This document shows positions 47,357-58,169 of a stretch of 64,000 nucleotides of DNA, piece by piece. A program made the position numbers and the translations under genes. The stretch lies in assembly GCA_030141605.1 (NCBI GenBank), contig JAQGDQ010000085.1, positions 1 to 64,000 of the forward strand, given 5' to 3'. How positions within the stretch are numbered: the first letter of the stretch is position 1; every line of letters starts with the position of its first letter. The DNA comes from Tubiluchus corallicola. Lineage: Eukaryota; Priapulida; Priapulimorpha; Priapulimorphida; Tubiluchidae. Under the pieces are notes generated by a model, which was not told the origin of the DNA, did not search any database, and saw only the letters and a list, made by a program, of their open reading frames with translations.

Positions 47357-47385
47357 CAGGGTGTTTCAAAAGTTCCCTCATTATT
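47357..47385. mobile_element. Mariner-like terminal sequence after a TA
   Basis: TA is followed by CAGGGTGTTTCAAAAGTTCC, which resembles the ends of arthropod mariner-family elements. I found no matching inverted end within the next 1.5 kb and no transposase, so this is a broken or solo end. Confidence 0.4.
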
Positions 47386-47389
47386 TAAA

Positions 47390-48655
47390 AAATCATTAAA
47401 ATAGCAATTACTAGAGGAATCAAATAAATGACAACTTGGTTACCGATTCCAGGTATTGTGAGAACTCTGTTGACAAACTTACGTTCGTAAGTATACTGTA
47501 CTAAATTATACACTAGACTAAGACTAAGTTGCGCTATACGTCTGCTCTAGAGTCACCAGAAAAAACAGTGTAAAACTTAAATTGTAGCGAAACGCTTTTG
47601 AACTACTGAGTAAAAGTTTATCATGAGATCTATTTAGCTGGTTAACTAGCTGCAAAGAAAATTGAAAAACAAAAAATTGCGAGAAATTTCTGAAATACTA
47701 ACTAAAGCAGGCGACATCAAAAAATTTTATGGTGATTTTGGACCTCAGTGAGCGACTTTATATTGTTTCCAATTTCTTGAATATTAATTTTGTATAATAA
47801 GGCATAATTCATTGATCTGTGCGTGCGCCTAAACACATGGTTTCTCCCTCCGTTAAACAGTCAAGCCCCTTTGTATTCTCGCCTCTATTGTCCCCCGATT
47901 TCTCGCTTGAAATAAAGAGAATTATTTATCAAGGGTGGGCCTGCATTGATTTTCACTGAATTCGATTAATTAGTCGCCTTTGTCTGGGAACTTCGTGTGA
48001 TCGGATTTAAGGAGCAGCTTAAGCCAATGTGGTCATGTATAGCCTGCAGGCAATAATGTGTGTATGATACAATGAATGGTCAGCGGTTACTTTTCAACTA
48101 CATGCATATCATAGACAACAAATTAAATTTGCATCACTTATTTTTTACATAATTTTTCGAGGGGTGGGTGGTCTGTAACTATAACTTTGAAACAAGGATT
48201 TCCTGTGATGTTTTGCTTCTTTGGTTACTCGCTTACGAAGTAACTCTGTAAAGAGGTCTGTTTCGTTGTGATGATCTGTTTTTCTTCTCGTTGTTTTTCT
48301 AGGTTTTTATCAACTTTTAATATTGTAAGGTCACAGTAGAGTACCTCCACATTTTAAGTTTTTATAATCCCATGCCTCGCATTCCGGATTAGTTTCTTAG
48401 AAGATGGGTGCTAATGTGATAAGTGAAGCTACGATGCGGAGCTACGAAGTGTAATGCCACCACTCTGACAAATGACAGAAGTCGGGACATAAAAGTTCAA
48501 TGTCAGACATTAAAAGTACGAACATTGGCAGAAAAGTTATACAAATAAGCAACAACGTGATAATAGATGCCTTCATTAATGATATAGTTTTTTCCTAATT
48601 TTTCTGTAGCTCAAAAAAGGTTTTATAATCAAGCAGCACCAACAACACTATAACC
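47390..48655. other. Intergenic stretch
   Basis: No gene recognised. The first 350 bases may belong to the element that ends at 47357. Confidence 0.45.
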
Positions 48656-48659
48656 AAGC

Positions 48660-48835
48660 ATAAAAATAATAAAGTTACTATAGCAGCAAGTAAGATATCA
48701 TTGACATCTATGACAACAATAATAATAGCAGCAGATCTGTGACAGTAACTACAATAGCGGTAACAACAATAAGAACGACAACAGCAGCAGCAATACCACC
48801 ACCAATAACAGCAACAGCGGCAATAGCCAGTAAAA
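48660..48835. repeat. Imperfect AAC/AGC/AAT trinucleotide tract
   Basis: Mixed CAA, CAG, AAT and ACA triplets across about 175 bases; both strands read as low-complexity protein (Thr/Ala or Cys/Tyr-rich). Confidence 0.75.
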
Positions 48836-49235
48836 AACAGATTAAGCGGAAATCTCTGCACCTTTACGGCAATGGCTGTACGTGTAGTAATCACAGTCAT
48901 CAAGGTAATTGCATTGAAATTCTGTCACCATCAGTAGTAGAAAGCCATCATGGAAGCAATCACCCCTGTTAAAACATCAGGCGGGCGTGAGACAAATGAT
49001 GGCTATAATCACCATAATCGCACCTCAATGAAATCATTATTTAGGACTCAGTCACTGAATAAATTACTTAAACCGGAGATTTTACATTTGCCTGCATGCT
49101 TGATGAAGTTATTAACTTGGGCTCTGAGGTGGAGGATTCTGTTTAGTGCATGGATGTAAATGAAAATCAATTGCTGCCAATACATGATTTAAGTTTTATT
49201 TTTTTCAGTGATTATGAATGTATTTTAAAAGCAGA

Positions 49236-49278
49236 TAAAGATTATATATATACAAAATATATATATACATATATATAC
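49236..49278. repeat. (TA)n-rich tract
   Basis: ATATATATACAAAATATATA and similar; a short A/T dinucleotide tract. Confidence 0.8.
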
Positions 49279-49526
49279 AAAAGTGAAGCCAGGTAAATAG
49301 TAATCAGCTTGTCATTATCCTAGTATACATTTCTACCAAAATTAAATGAACAGGTGAAAAAATTACTTTAGATTATTCTTTAACTGGGGCTCAACTATTA
49401 CACAGCACAGAATAAGTGCGATGAATATTAGAAACCAATGTTTTCCTGTTTGCTTTCTGGTGAACCAATAGATGAACGAACTAGCATTAGTTGGTCGTTA
49501 TAAGGGATGAGCTTTGGGCTGATCAC

Positions 49527-49593
49527 AGGGGATACGCTAGCCGTGCTGTGCGTTGCCTTGTAAGCAGATGATCCCTGGTTCAGATCTTGGCTT
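49527..49593 (+). tRNA. tRNA-Thr(TGT)-like pseudogene or SINE head
   Basis: GCCTTGTAAGCAGATGATCC contains a seven-base loop CTTGTAA with anticodon TGT, and CTGGTTCAGATCTTGG is close to a T-arm with box B. The 5' part (GGGGATACGCTAGCCGTGCT) is a poor D-arm and the acceptor ends do not pair. It is probably a decayed tRNA copy or a SINE head, not a working tRNA. Confidence 0.4.
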
Positions 49594-50006
49594 TATTCCA
49601 ACTTTTCAAATTTCTTGTTTTTCAAGTTTGGTGTCAAAATTTATTTAGATTTTGAATTTGTGGTTTTTCCAATCAAGGAGTTTTACAATAAGCAGCTCTG
49701 TCTTTTGATATGAGCATAAAGAATAACGAAACGTTCACGATTACGCAATAAATTAAATAAAATGTAATGATGCCGGGGTATCGCTTCCAATAAAAGTAAC
49801 GTGTAAAGTAAAATGAAATTGATTTTTTTCCTGCTTCCTGTATTCCTGCTTATTGTAACAGACAGAAACAGTGCGTCTAATTTTTTGTGTACTAGCAATC
49901 TATGTATTAGTAGGTGTATTTCTTTGCCGGATTATTAGTGCTCTTACTGACGTCGTATTAATGGTGTTTCATACTTTTTTATTGTTTTGTGATTTTAAAT
50001 TTTATG

Positions 50007-50096
50007 TTTTTGTGCAGCATATTCTGTGCTTACTTGTGTCTAAATATGTTTTTTCAATTCTATATTTTTTTGTGCAGCATATTCTGTGCTTACTTG
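50007..50096. repeat. Local tandem duplication, 60-bp period
   Basis: An identical 30-base block starting TTTTTGTGCAGCATATTC occurs at 50007-50036 and 50067-50096, with weaker likeness in the bases between. It is a single duplication event, not an array. Confidence 0.8.
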
Positions 50097-50099
50097 GCG

Positions 50100-51510
50100 A
50101 TTTTACTTATTCAGTGATTGCTATAAATTACAAATTCTAATAAGTGCATTTTTGCATTTTTTCTTTTCACCGTGAGACAGAATGCACTAGCTTACAAAAC
50201 TGGCGCCTCTTTTCAATTTCTTGATCGTATCTCTGTTATTAATATGCTAACTGATGTTATGACGTCCGCGGCAGAAAATTTGTCATCCAAGCTTTTCTGA
50301 GTCATTAGATATTCACGTGTACTTCTCCCATCATTGGTAGGGAGCTGAGAAAATGACGGTTATGATTTGATTATTCAGTGTTAGTCAGTCGTGTGGACCG
50401 CTCGCAGTGTTCGATGGCAATTATTGTGATTACGAACCAATGAAGCTCTACGCATTTGTTTAATGTTTTGCACCGCTAGAGTGGCCGCATTTCTTATTTT
50501 TACAATAACAAAACTAGTGCGGAATGTGAACGATTAGACCATTGACACACACGCAGTACGCACGCACGCTGGAACGCATGTATGTACGCACGTTTTTTGC
50601 ACGCACGAAAAATATTATAAACTTTAGTAACATGCAGTATTTTGGGTGATGCATTTCCGCTGATTCTTGTAAGTCATTCCAAAATATATTATATGAACGA
50701 GAACATCACGGTGAAATAGACCTCTTTATAGGTTATTTCGCAAACGAAGAATAAAAACAATCATAATTTCATGAGAAATGTTTTATTTCGAAGACAGATT
50801 TATAACTGGTGATGCAAAAAAGTATATGCTCAGCCGTATAGATTTTACATCAAAGGCCAACGTACGACACGCACAGCGGAGGCTTTTTACATCAATAACT
50901 AATTATGCCTAGTGCTCCCACTGATAGCTTTCAAATTATCAAGAAATAATTACGAGGAGCGGAATAGTTGACTAGTCATTGTGCGAACTTAGCAAAAGAA
51001 GTAAAACGACGCAAGGCTTAGTTAGTACACGTGTGGTGACTATCAGAAAAATAGCTTTTTGAGGGTTCATTTATCTACACGTTGTACTTCTGGGTGGGCT
51101 TTCTACATCAGAACGTCGTTACGATATCTCAACGGTACAATGTTTCATCTTAAAGAATTTTTTACTTTTTTTCCTTTAAAAATACGAGACGTAAACATAA
51201 TTGATAATTAGCAAGGTTTCGGTCCTGTCATTGACTGTTTGCTTATGTTAACTGACCTTATCTTGAGTGTATGGTTTGGATAACCTATCAATGTTGTTAT
51301 TCGCTTATGACACGATTGATTAATTCCGATTTATTATTTGCTGTTTAAGGAATTCAGATTTTCAGGTTATATCAAAATTACGTAACTTTTGGTGATTAAC
51401 ATTTTACAAGTGATTTGATTTATTGCGTTAATTGTGTTTTATAACTTTTAAAAATTTTAATTTTATACTGTAAGTATGTTTTATGAATCTCGTGTTCGAA
51501 ATAAAATAAC
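50100..51510. other. Intergenic stretch
   Basis: No gene seen. A short ACGC-rich piece occurs at about 50545-50610. Confidence 0.5.
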
Positions 51511-51513
51511 TTA

Positions 51514-51652
51514 GTTACTTACTTACTTAGTCACTCCCTCACTCACTCACTCACTCACTCACTCACTCACTCACTCACTCACTCACTCACTCACTCACTC
51601 ATTCACTCACTCACTCACTCACTCACTCATTCACTCACTCACTCACTACTTA
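51514..51652. repeat. (ACTC)n tetranucleotide array
   Basis: About 130 bases of CTCA repeats with two ATTC interruptions and ACTT units at both ends. Confidence 0.97.
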
Positions 51653-53680
51653 CTATCGTATTTGTGTTTGGCTGAAATACACAGATAACAATTAATTTTT
51701 TTTAATGATTTTAAAACTGTGAAAGGCAATCCGAAAATAAAGAAAAAAAAACTTTTCAGAAAACTTTCAGTTAATAACAGAAGAATCTTAATTGTGAATT
51801 GAAATTGCAAATGATGCTTAGTAAGAATGATTCAATACTGTCATTTAATATCTTCGCTCACTTGCAGGGCTGGGGTACATTACATGTGAAGCTTATTTTT
51901 TTAGATTCACATCTGCCGCATCTACCTGCACATCTATTACATATAAAAATGCAAAAAAACTTCCAGTCTGGCTGAAATCTGTATGAAGAGGTAAATTCTA
52001 ACTACACATGCCACCAGTTTAAAAATTTTGAACTCCATCTTGGAATTTTTGATCTAATACATCAATTACATCATTTTCCTTGCTTATCAACCTGCCATTG
52101 AATTTATGACTTGGCCTAGCCTCAACAAAATTTTCCGAACTGGGTTGCCTAGGCTCGACGACCTCGGGTCAAACGCCACAAAATTTCGTCATCACAGGTC
52201 CCTTGATTGTGTTTTAGCCCATTCTGCATGCGCAGCTTGAGCACTAAACACTTTTAAGTCTCTCAGCAAGTATCAGCAAAAACACTTGGTATCTACCCCA
52301 TACTATGCAGTCTGCCAGCCACGTAAAAAATAATTATTCAGCTCAAGCCTTAAAGATTTTGAGGACAAAGAAAATGGCCGATTAAACCTGACAGTCCTGA
52401 ATTATAGGTCACTGGTCCCATATTTTTTCCAATCTAGTACATCCACATCTATCCTACAATGAGTATCATGACTCTGGAAAAGAAGAAAATGATGAGAACC
52501 GTAAGATTGCTCTTAACAAGTTTTTAAAGAAAAACAGGATGATTTTTCATATCCCACGCCATTTTGAAGTATGTGAAAAAGTATACATTTTAACGCTTAA
52601 AATAATGCCAAACAGTTTCTGATAATTAAATAATAAGTTAAAACGTAATTAACGCCAGGAATGCACAGTTAGTGATTACGTCACAAATGAAATTTTTATA
52701 GCAGCACAAACATTCCAAGAGCGTGTTACACGTGTTTACGAAAGCGAAGATTGGTGTACAGCACTACTGTAAAACATTCAGTGTGATATAGAACAACTCG
52801 GCAAATTTAAAGTTTAGAACTCAAATTTTAAGTTTACCGCTGTGCACACGCATGAGCTCTCGAAGGTGTGTAGTACGTCACAACCGATCACCTCCGAACT
52901 GAGAGATACAGCACCTGTTTTTTGCGCAACATGTTTCCGAGATGCAGGCGCTAGTGTCCATCTAATTAGCGAATGACGTAACAGCGAAGAACAGTTACTA
53001 ATCACGCGAAAGCGTAAATCATTCTTGAAAAAATAGTATGTTCCTTTTCCATATTTTGCAGGGTAAATTGTTTTGAGCTATACTATAACATTGGGTCCGA
53101 TTTTCCTTCAATAATGGTTTTGAAGACAAGGGAATGCTGCAAGAATTATAGAATTTTAACAACCAAATGAGAAGCAAAAAAATTTACTTTAAGAGAAACA
53201 GGGGAAACGTACGATAAAATTAAACAGCAGCTTGCAGAAGATGTTGGAATAGGTCTTCTGTGCGTGTATGTAAACACCCATATAAGATCTGTCTAATTAC
53301 AATAATTACGACAAGCGCTTTGTCGTTACTGCAGAACATCCTAATTAAAGTATTGGCGCTCACAGATTTAGTCTAGTAGCAATACTGCAGTATGTACTGT
53401 ACTGTGAGGCAATTACTGCAAAAGTTGCCATGGGCGATTATAATGAGATGATTGGGAGCACGAACAGGAAACAATTTGGAAAATGACTTACCTCGCTATC
53501 TGAATTAACGATCAAGTATAGAAGAACAGTATACTCACATACTATAAATAAAAGAATCATAGTTACACTTAGACAACAGTAGAATGAAAATTACGCTCAT
53601 TCGTAAACATAAATTACGTCTAAATGAAATAAGAGTGTAAAAAATCGAAAGCCAGCAGGGTTACAACACGACAACCCTGT
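51653..53680. other. Intergenic stretch
   Basis: No coding or transposon signature recognised. Confidence 0.5.
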
Positions 53681-53990
53681 TAACAACAAGGACAGCAATA
53701 GCAACAATAACGACGACAACTACGCCGATAACGACGACATCATCATCTTCATCAAGGGGGTCATCATCATCATCATCACCATCATCACCACCACTATCAT
53801 CATTATCATCACCATCATCATCATCATCGTCATTAACATCGACAACAACAACAATAACAACAACAGCAGCAGCAGTAACAACAACAGCAGCAGAGCAACA
53901 ACAAGGCAGCAAAGGCAATTGGCAGTAGAAGCAGAAGCAGCAACAACTACAGCAGCAAAAACAACGATAACAACAACAACAACAACAGGC
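53681..53990. repeat. Compound trinucleotide tract (ATC then AAC/AGC)
   Basis: Runs of CAT/ATC at about 53738-53835 change into CAA/CAG/ACA runs to 53990. The Asp/Val/Cys-rich frame on the - strand (111 codons) is this tract and not a gene. Confidence 0.9.
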
Positions 53991-56735
53991 AGACAAGCGT
54001 AGGTAGAAAGTAATTAATGTTTATCTCTCAGTAAAGTAAAGGCTTTACTCAGGAGAACTGCGCGATTTCTTAATTTTTTCGGAGAAGGGATCAACTCTAT
54101 AACTCGATCAAGGGAAATTGCTTTGACTGGGCCGGAAGTGACTAAAGTACGATTCATACAGAAGCACTGAGGCTGTGACTAAAATTGAAGCCAAGAATTC
54201 TCTGCCAATTGTTACTGACTTAAACCTATGGCTGTACTGGTGAAATCCTTGCAATGAACGAATGTCGCAGATTACTCAAGCATTTTGACACATAGAGAAA
54301 GTAACTTATTAATGTTACACACAAAGTTAAGGTAAGAGTTTTATAAGGGTAGAAAAAAGTAAATGCCACTACATTTACACGTTTACAGTACATGGATAGC
54401 AAAGAAAATAGATGCCAGGAAAGGCTGATTTCTCTTCGCATACATGAAAAATTCGACAGTCTTTTTAATTTAAACATCTTAGTAATTTGTACGCAAAACC
54501 AATGCGAAAAATAACTCTTGTAAATATATATCATACGCCCGTCACGTCTATTGTAGACATTAGGCAGGCAGAATTCTAAAATAAAAGAACAAGAGTTTTG
54601 GCAATAAATCAGTATGAGATATCTTTTCAAGACGCAGTTAAGTTCAAAACACAGATTTTGACATTTTTTGTCTTTTTTAGCCATACCCAAGCTTTGTTCA
54701 TTGTACGAAAGTTTGCTCTCCAAGATCAACCTTCATTCTGCTTGTTTCCGTGTCGGTCAAGCTAGCCACCCGTGTAATTTGAAGTGACATGTATACGCGT
54801 GCTAATACAAAAATGCTCATGATTGGTTTCCTACATCTGCACAGCTGATTGTGAGCAATGCTGTTTCATGATTTTTCCTCATCTTAGCAAGATTAAAGTT
54901 TCATCACGTTGTAGGCTGTGTGCAGTTTCACCGATGTCTGTTCTTCACACGTCCTTTCTGATTTCACACTGCAGTTATCCAATTTGTTTTGGTGGATTTT
55001 GCACGTTTTAATCGATTTATGCGTTACGATTTATAAAAAAAATCTATCGACATGTTGCAGCTTTGATGCAGTGCGTCATGCCTATTATATATTTCTTCAT
55101 ACCATGTCAGTCGTTTGACATACTTGTCATTTCTTTGTCATACTTATATCATTTTTGTCATACTCATGTCGTTTCTTGGTCATGCTACGTAAATCTTTTG
55201 CCATACTTCAACATAAGCTGTGTCATTCTGATATGCTGTTTCTGCTTCTGTTATGTTATCGCTTTGCTTATGTGTTCGAAAAACGACATGTTTTGCAAAT
55301 GACATTCTAAGAGCATATTATAAACAAGAACTCAAACAACGCGCATATTTATATGTAAAAGCTTTTGCTTTAACCATAAAAGCCACAGAAAGTAACAAAG
55401 AAAAGCGAACTATAAAAAAATTTGGTGGTTTTCATGTGCTAAAACCTGCTTATGAACTAAAACATAAGAACATCTACTTTAAAAGTATAAAAAAGTTATA
55501 CTTTTGATAACCAGAGGAATAAAGTCGGAAAACATTTGTTTTGAAACAAAATCTTTAATATTTCTACTATTACTTATTTAAAAATATAAATATGAAGGTG
55601 ACTCGCATGGTTTGTCAAAAGAAAACAACAGGAATTTGCATTGGTTACCCTGCGGGTGCCGCTTTACTCGCGCGCCATCTGCTGCACCGGATAATGGTCA
55701 CATAATCGCTATCAGTTCTTAAAATTATTGTTATTGCCCTGTAACTATGATACCAATACACCGTATTAACGCTTAACAATAAAAATCCCATAAACAATAT
55801 GCGAAGACCCAGGGGACTCTACTAATAATTTTCACCAACGGGGATAAACATTAAGCAATATGCGCACATGGCTATAAAATAATTATAGGCTCAAAAGCGT
55901 CTAAAACGTCTTTGCTTTTCTGATAATGCTTTTGAGATTACGACTATTACCTGCCTGTATGCTGTTGACATAGAAATTATGGCAATTTAGACATGTCGTG
56001 TAGAGCTAAAATCGCATGTGGTGGATAAACAGAGCATGTTCAAGTGATAATTGTAGGCCTAGCCGCCTAAGCATCATCGTGACACTGCTTACTGTTTAAG
56101 CGATTTTGCTTTTTTTCTCGATATGGTTAATTTATTGAATCAGCACTAATATTCACATTTATTCATTTAAACACTATAATGAACTTACTTTTGTTGTTAT
56201 TAACGTTTTACTTGTTAAGTGCTTCGTCCAGCATTATTGTTTTTTAAACGAGATAATGTCTTCTAAAAAGGTATCACGAATTTCAAATTTGAGATTTACG
56301 GTACAAGAATACAGTCTTTTCATTCGAAAGTTTCAAGAGGTTCTCAGGCAGTATCGCGATTTGGCCTTATTGCGGAGAAATGCGATGATGGTTTCTCTAT
56401 AAACTAGAACAACAACAACAACATCCAGATGAGTAACAATTTGGGTGGAGCTTCGACCAAAAATATCACAGGGAATTCAAACATTTGGCAAAACTTGCGT
56501 GTCTGTGCAAATCTATAGATGTCAATAGTCATTAGGTGCATTACGCACATCGGTACTTGTACGGCAAACCTGGTTAAATCGATTATGTCCGCTATAATAC
56601 TGTTTTTACGTGGATTATCAGTGTTTTGACTACATCATATATATCATATTGATTCTAGTAACCACTTTGAGATTTTTTTCAAGGCCACAATGTAAATATT
56701 GCATCTGTAGCATTTTTGAGACCAACTTTCGCACT
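53991..56735. other. Intergenic stretch
   Basis: A 167-codon open frame on the - strand (54729-54226) starts with TTG, has no domain, and fits AT-rich noise. Nothing else is supported. Confidence 0.45.
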
Positions 56736-56740
56736 CAAAT

Positions 56741-56850
56741 AAGTAGGTAAGTAGGTAGGTTGGTAGTTTGGTAGGCAGGTGGGTAGGTAGACAGGTGAAC
56801 AGATAGGTAGGTAGGCAGTTAGGTAAGTAGGCGGGCAGGTAGGTAAATAC
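56741..56850. repeat. Degenerate (GTAG)n array
   Basis: GTAG, GCAG, GTGG and ACAG units over 110 bases; a decayed relative of the longer array at 62838-63104. Confidence 0.9.
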
Positions 56851-57048
56851 CTAAGCAGATTCATTCATTCAAAAGTACATTTAATATCAGCCGTAGAAAT
56901 TGTTAAATTTCAAATTTCTGGGAACAGAAATTTCAGACGATCTAAAATGAGAAGCTAACGTACTTTGATGTGTAAAAAAGGCCGGCCCGCCAGCGTTTGT
57001 ATTCTTTAAGACAACGTAAATCATTTAACATTGCCTCTGCTGTGATGC

Positions 57049-57358
57049 AGAGTTCTGATGGGACCGTAATTGAGAGCATTTTGACAACATCCGTCACTGT
57101 TTGCTATGGCGGGAGATCACAAAGTTCTTGATCAGGCTGTTAAATCTGCTACAAAAAATAAGAAGAATTGAAGAGCAATTTATAACACATTTGTACGAAA
57201 CGAGAGTTTCAAAGAGAGCGCAAGTTATCATTGGTGACGAATGTCATCCTGGTAATATTTATTTTAAATTCCCCCTCTGGCGGCAGATACCGTTAACGCT
57301 AAAACCACAAGGACTTTAGATACTTTCTATCCTGTCGTAGTTACTATCAACAGTAAAT
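57049..57358 (+). pseudogene. LINE ORF2 C-terminal relic (SILTTS...HPGN type)
   Basis: In changing + frames the region reads GTVIESILTTSVTVCYGGRS, then DQAVKSATKNKKN, RAQVIIGDECHPGNIYF, LPSGG-like PSGGRYR and finally FYPVVVTIN. This order (ESILTTSITVWYG, HPGH/N, LPSGRR, FFP.A....N) is the usual end of a Jockey/L2-type ORF2. At least three frameshifts and several stops are present. It is a different family from the PKTTW relics at 45-47 kb. Confidence 0.65.
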
Positions 57359-57564
57359 TTCAGTAAATTTGCAATATTATCTATGTCACTGTATATAGCT
57401 TATTGACACTTATGTAACGACTGATTGAATTAATTTGTGTTAATTTTTTTGCTGTAGTACATAAAACCACACAAATTTCATTATATTATAATATAATGAC
57501 AAAATACATTGCTTACTTACTTCACTCACAAATTCGTTAGTCAGTTAGATTTATTAGTTGATTA

Positions 57565-57644
57565 CTTCATTCGTTCATTCATTCATTCATTCATTCATTC
57601 ATTCATTCATTCATTCATTCATTCATTCATTCATTCATTCATTT
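57565..57644. repeat. (TTCA)n tetranucleotide array
   Basis: About 80 bases of nearly pure ATTC repeats. Confidence 0.97.
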
Positions 57645-57744
57645 GTCCATCTATTGGTCATCTATCCGTCCATCAATCCATCCGTTTGTCATCAATCCAT
57701 TCATTCATTTATTCTTTTACTCACTCATTCACTTTTTCCTTCAC

Positions 57745-58168
57745 TCAGTTAGTCAGTCAGTCGGTCAGTCGTCAGCCACTCAGTCAGTCAGTCAGTCAGT
57801 CAGTCAGTCAGTCAGTCAGTCAGTCAGTCAGTCAGTCAGTCAGTCAGTCAGTCAGTCAGTCAGTCAGTCAGTCAGTCAGGCAGGCAGGCAGGCGGTCAGT
57901 CAGTCAGTCAATCAGTCAGTCAGTCAATCAGTCAGTCAGTCAGTCAGTCAGTCAGTCAGTCAGTCAGTCAGTCAGTCAGTCAGTCAGTCAGTCTGTCAGT
58001 CTGTCTGTCAGTCAGTCAGTCAGTCAGTCATTCAGTCAGTCAGTCAGTCGGCCAGTCAGTCAGTCAGTCAGTCAGTCAGTCAGTCAGTCAGTCAGTCAGT
58101 CAATTAGTCAGCCAGTTAGTCAGTCTGTCGTCAGATAGTCAGAGAGTCAGTCATTCAGTCAGTCAGTA
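57745..58168. repeat. (CAGT)n tetranucleotide array, about 420 bp
   Basis: Long runs of GTCA/CAGT with scattered changes (CAGG, CGGT, CAAT, CTGT). It follows the TTCA array after a mixed stretch of ATCC and TCAC units, so the two form one compound region. The Gln-Ser-Val-Ser frames over it are an effect of the repeat. Confidence 0.97.
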
Positions 58169-58169
58169 A

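Noticed and set aside
53661-53996. Asp/Val/Cys-rich frame of 111 codons
   Set aside because: It is the trinucleotide tract; runs of single residues follow the repeat blocks.
54226-54729. 167-codon open frame on the - strand
   Set aside because: It starts with TTG, has no domain, no splice pattern and AT-driven composition; probably chance.
57509-58138. Gln/Ser/Val-rich open frames of up to 209 codons
   Set aside because: They are translations of the TTCA and CAGT arrays.
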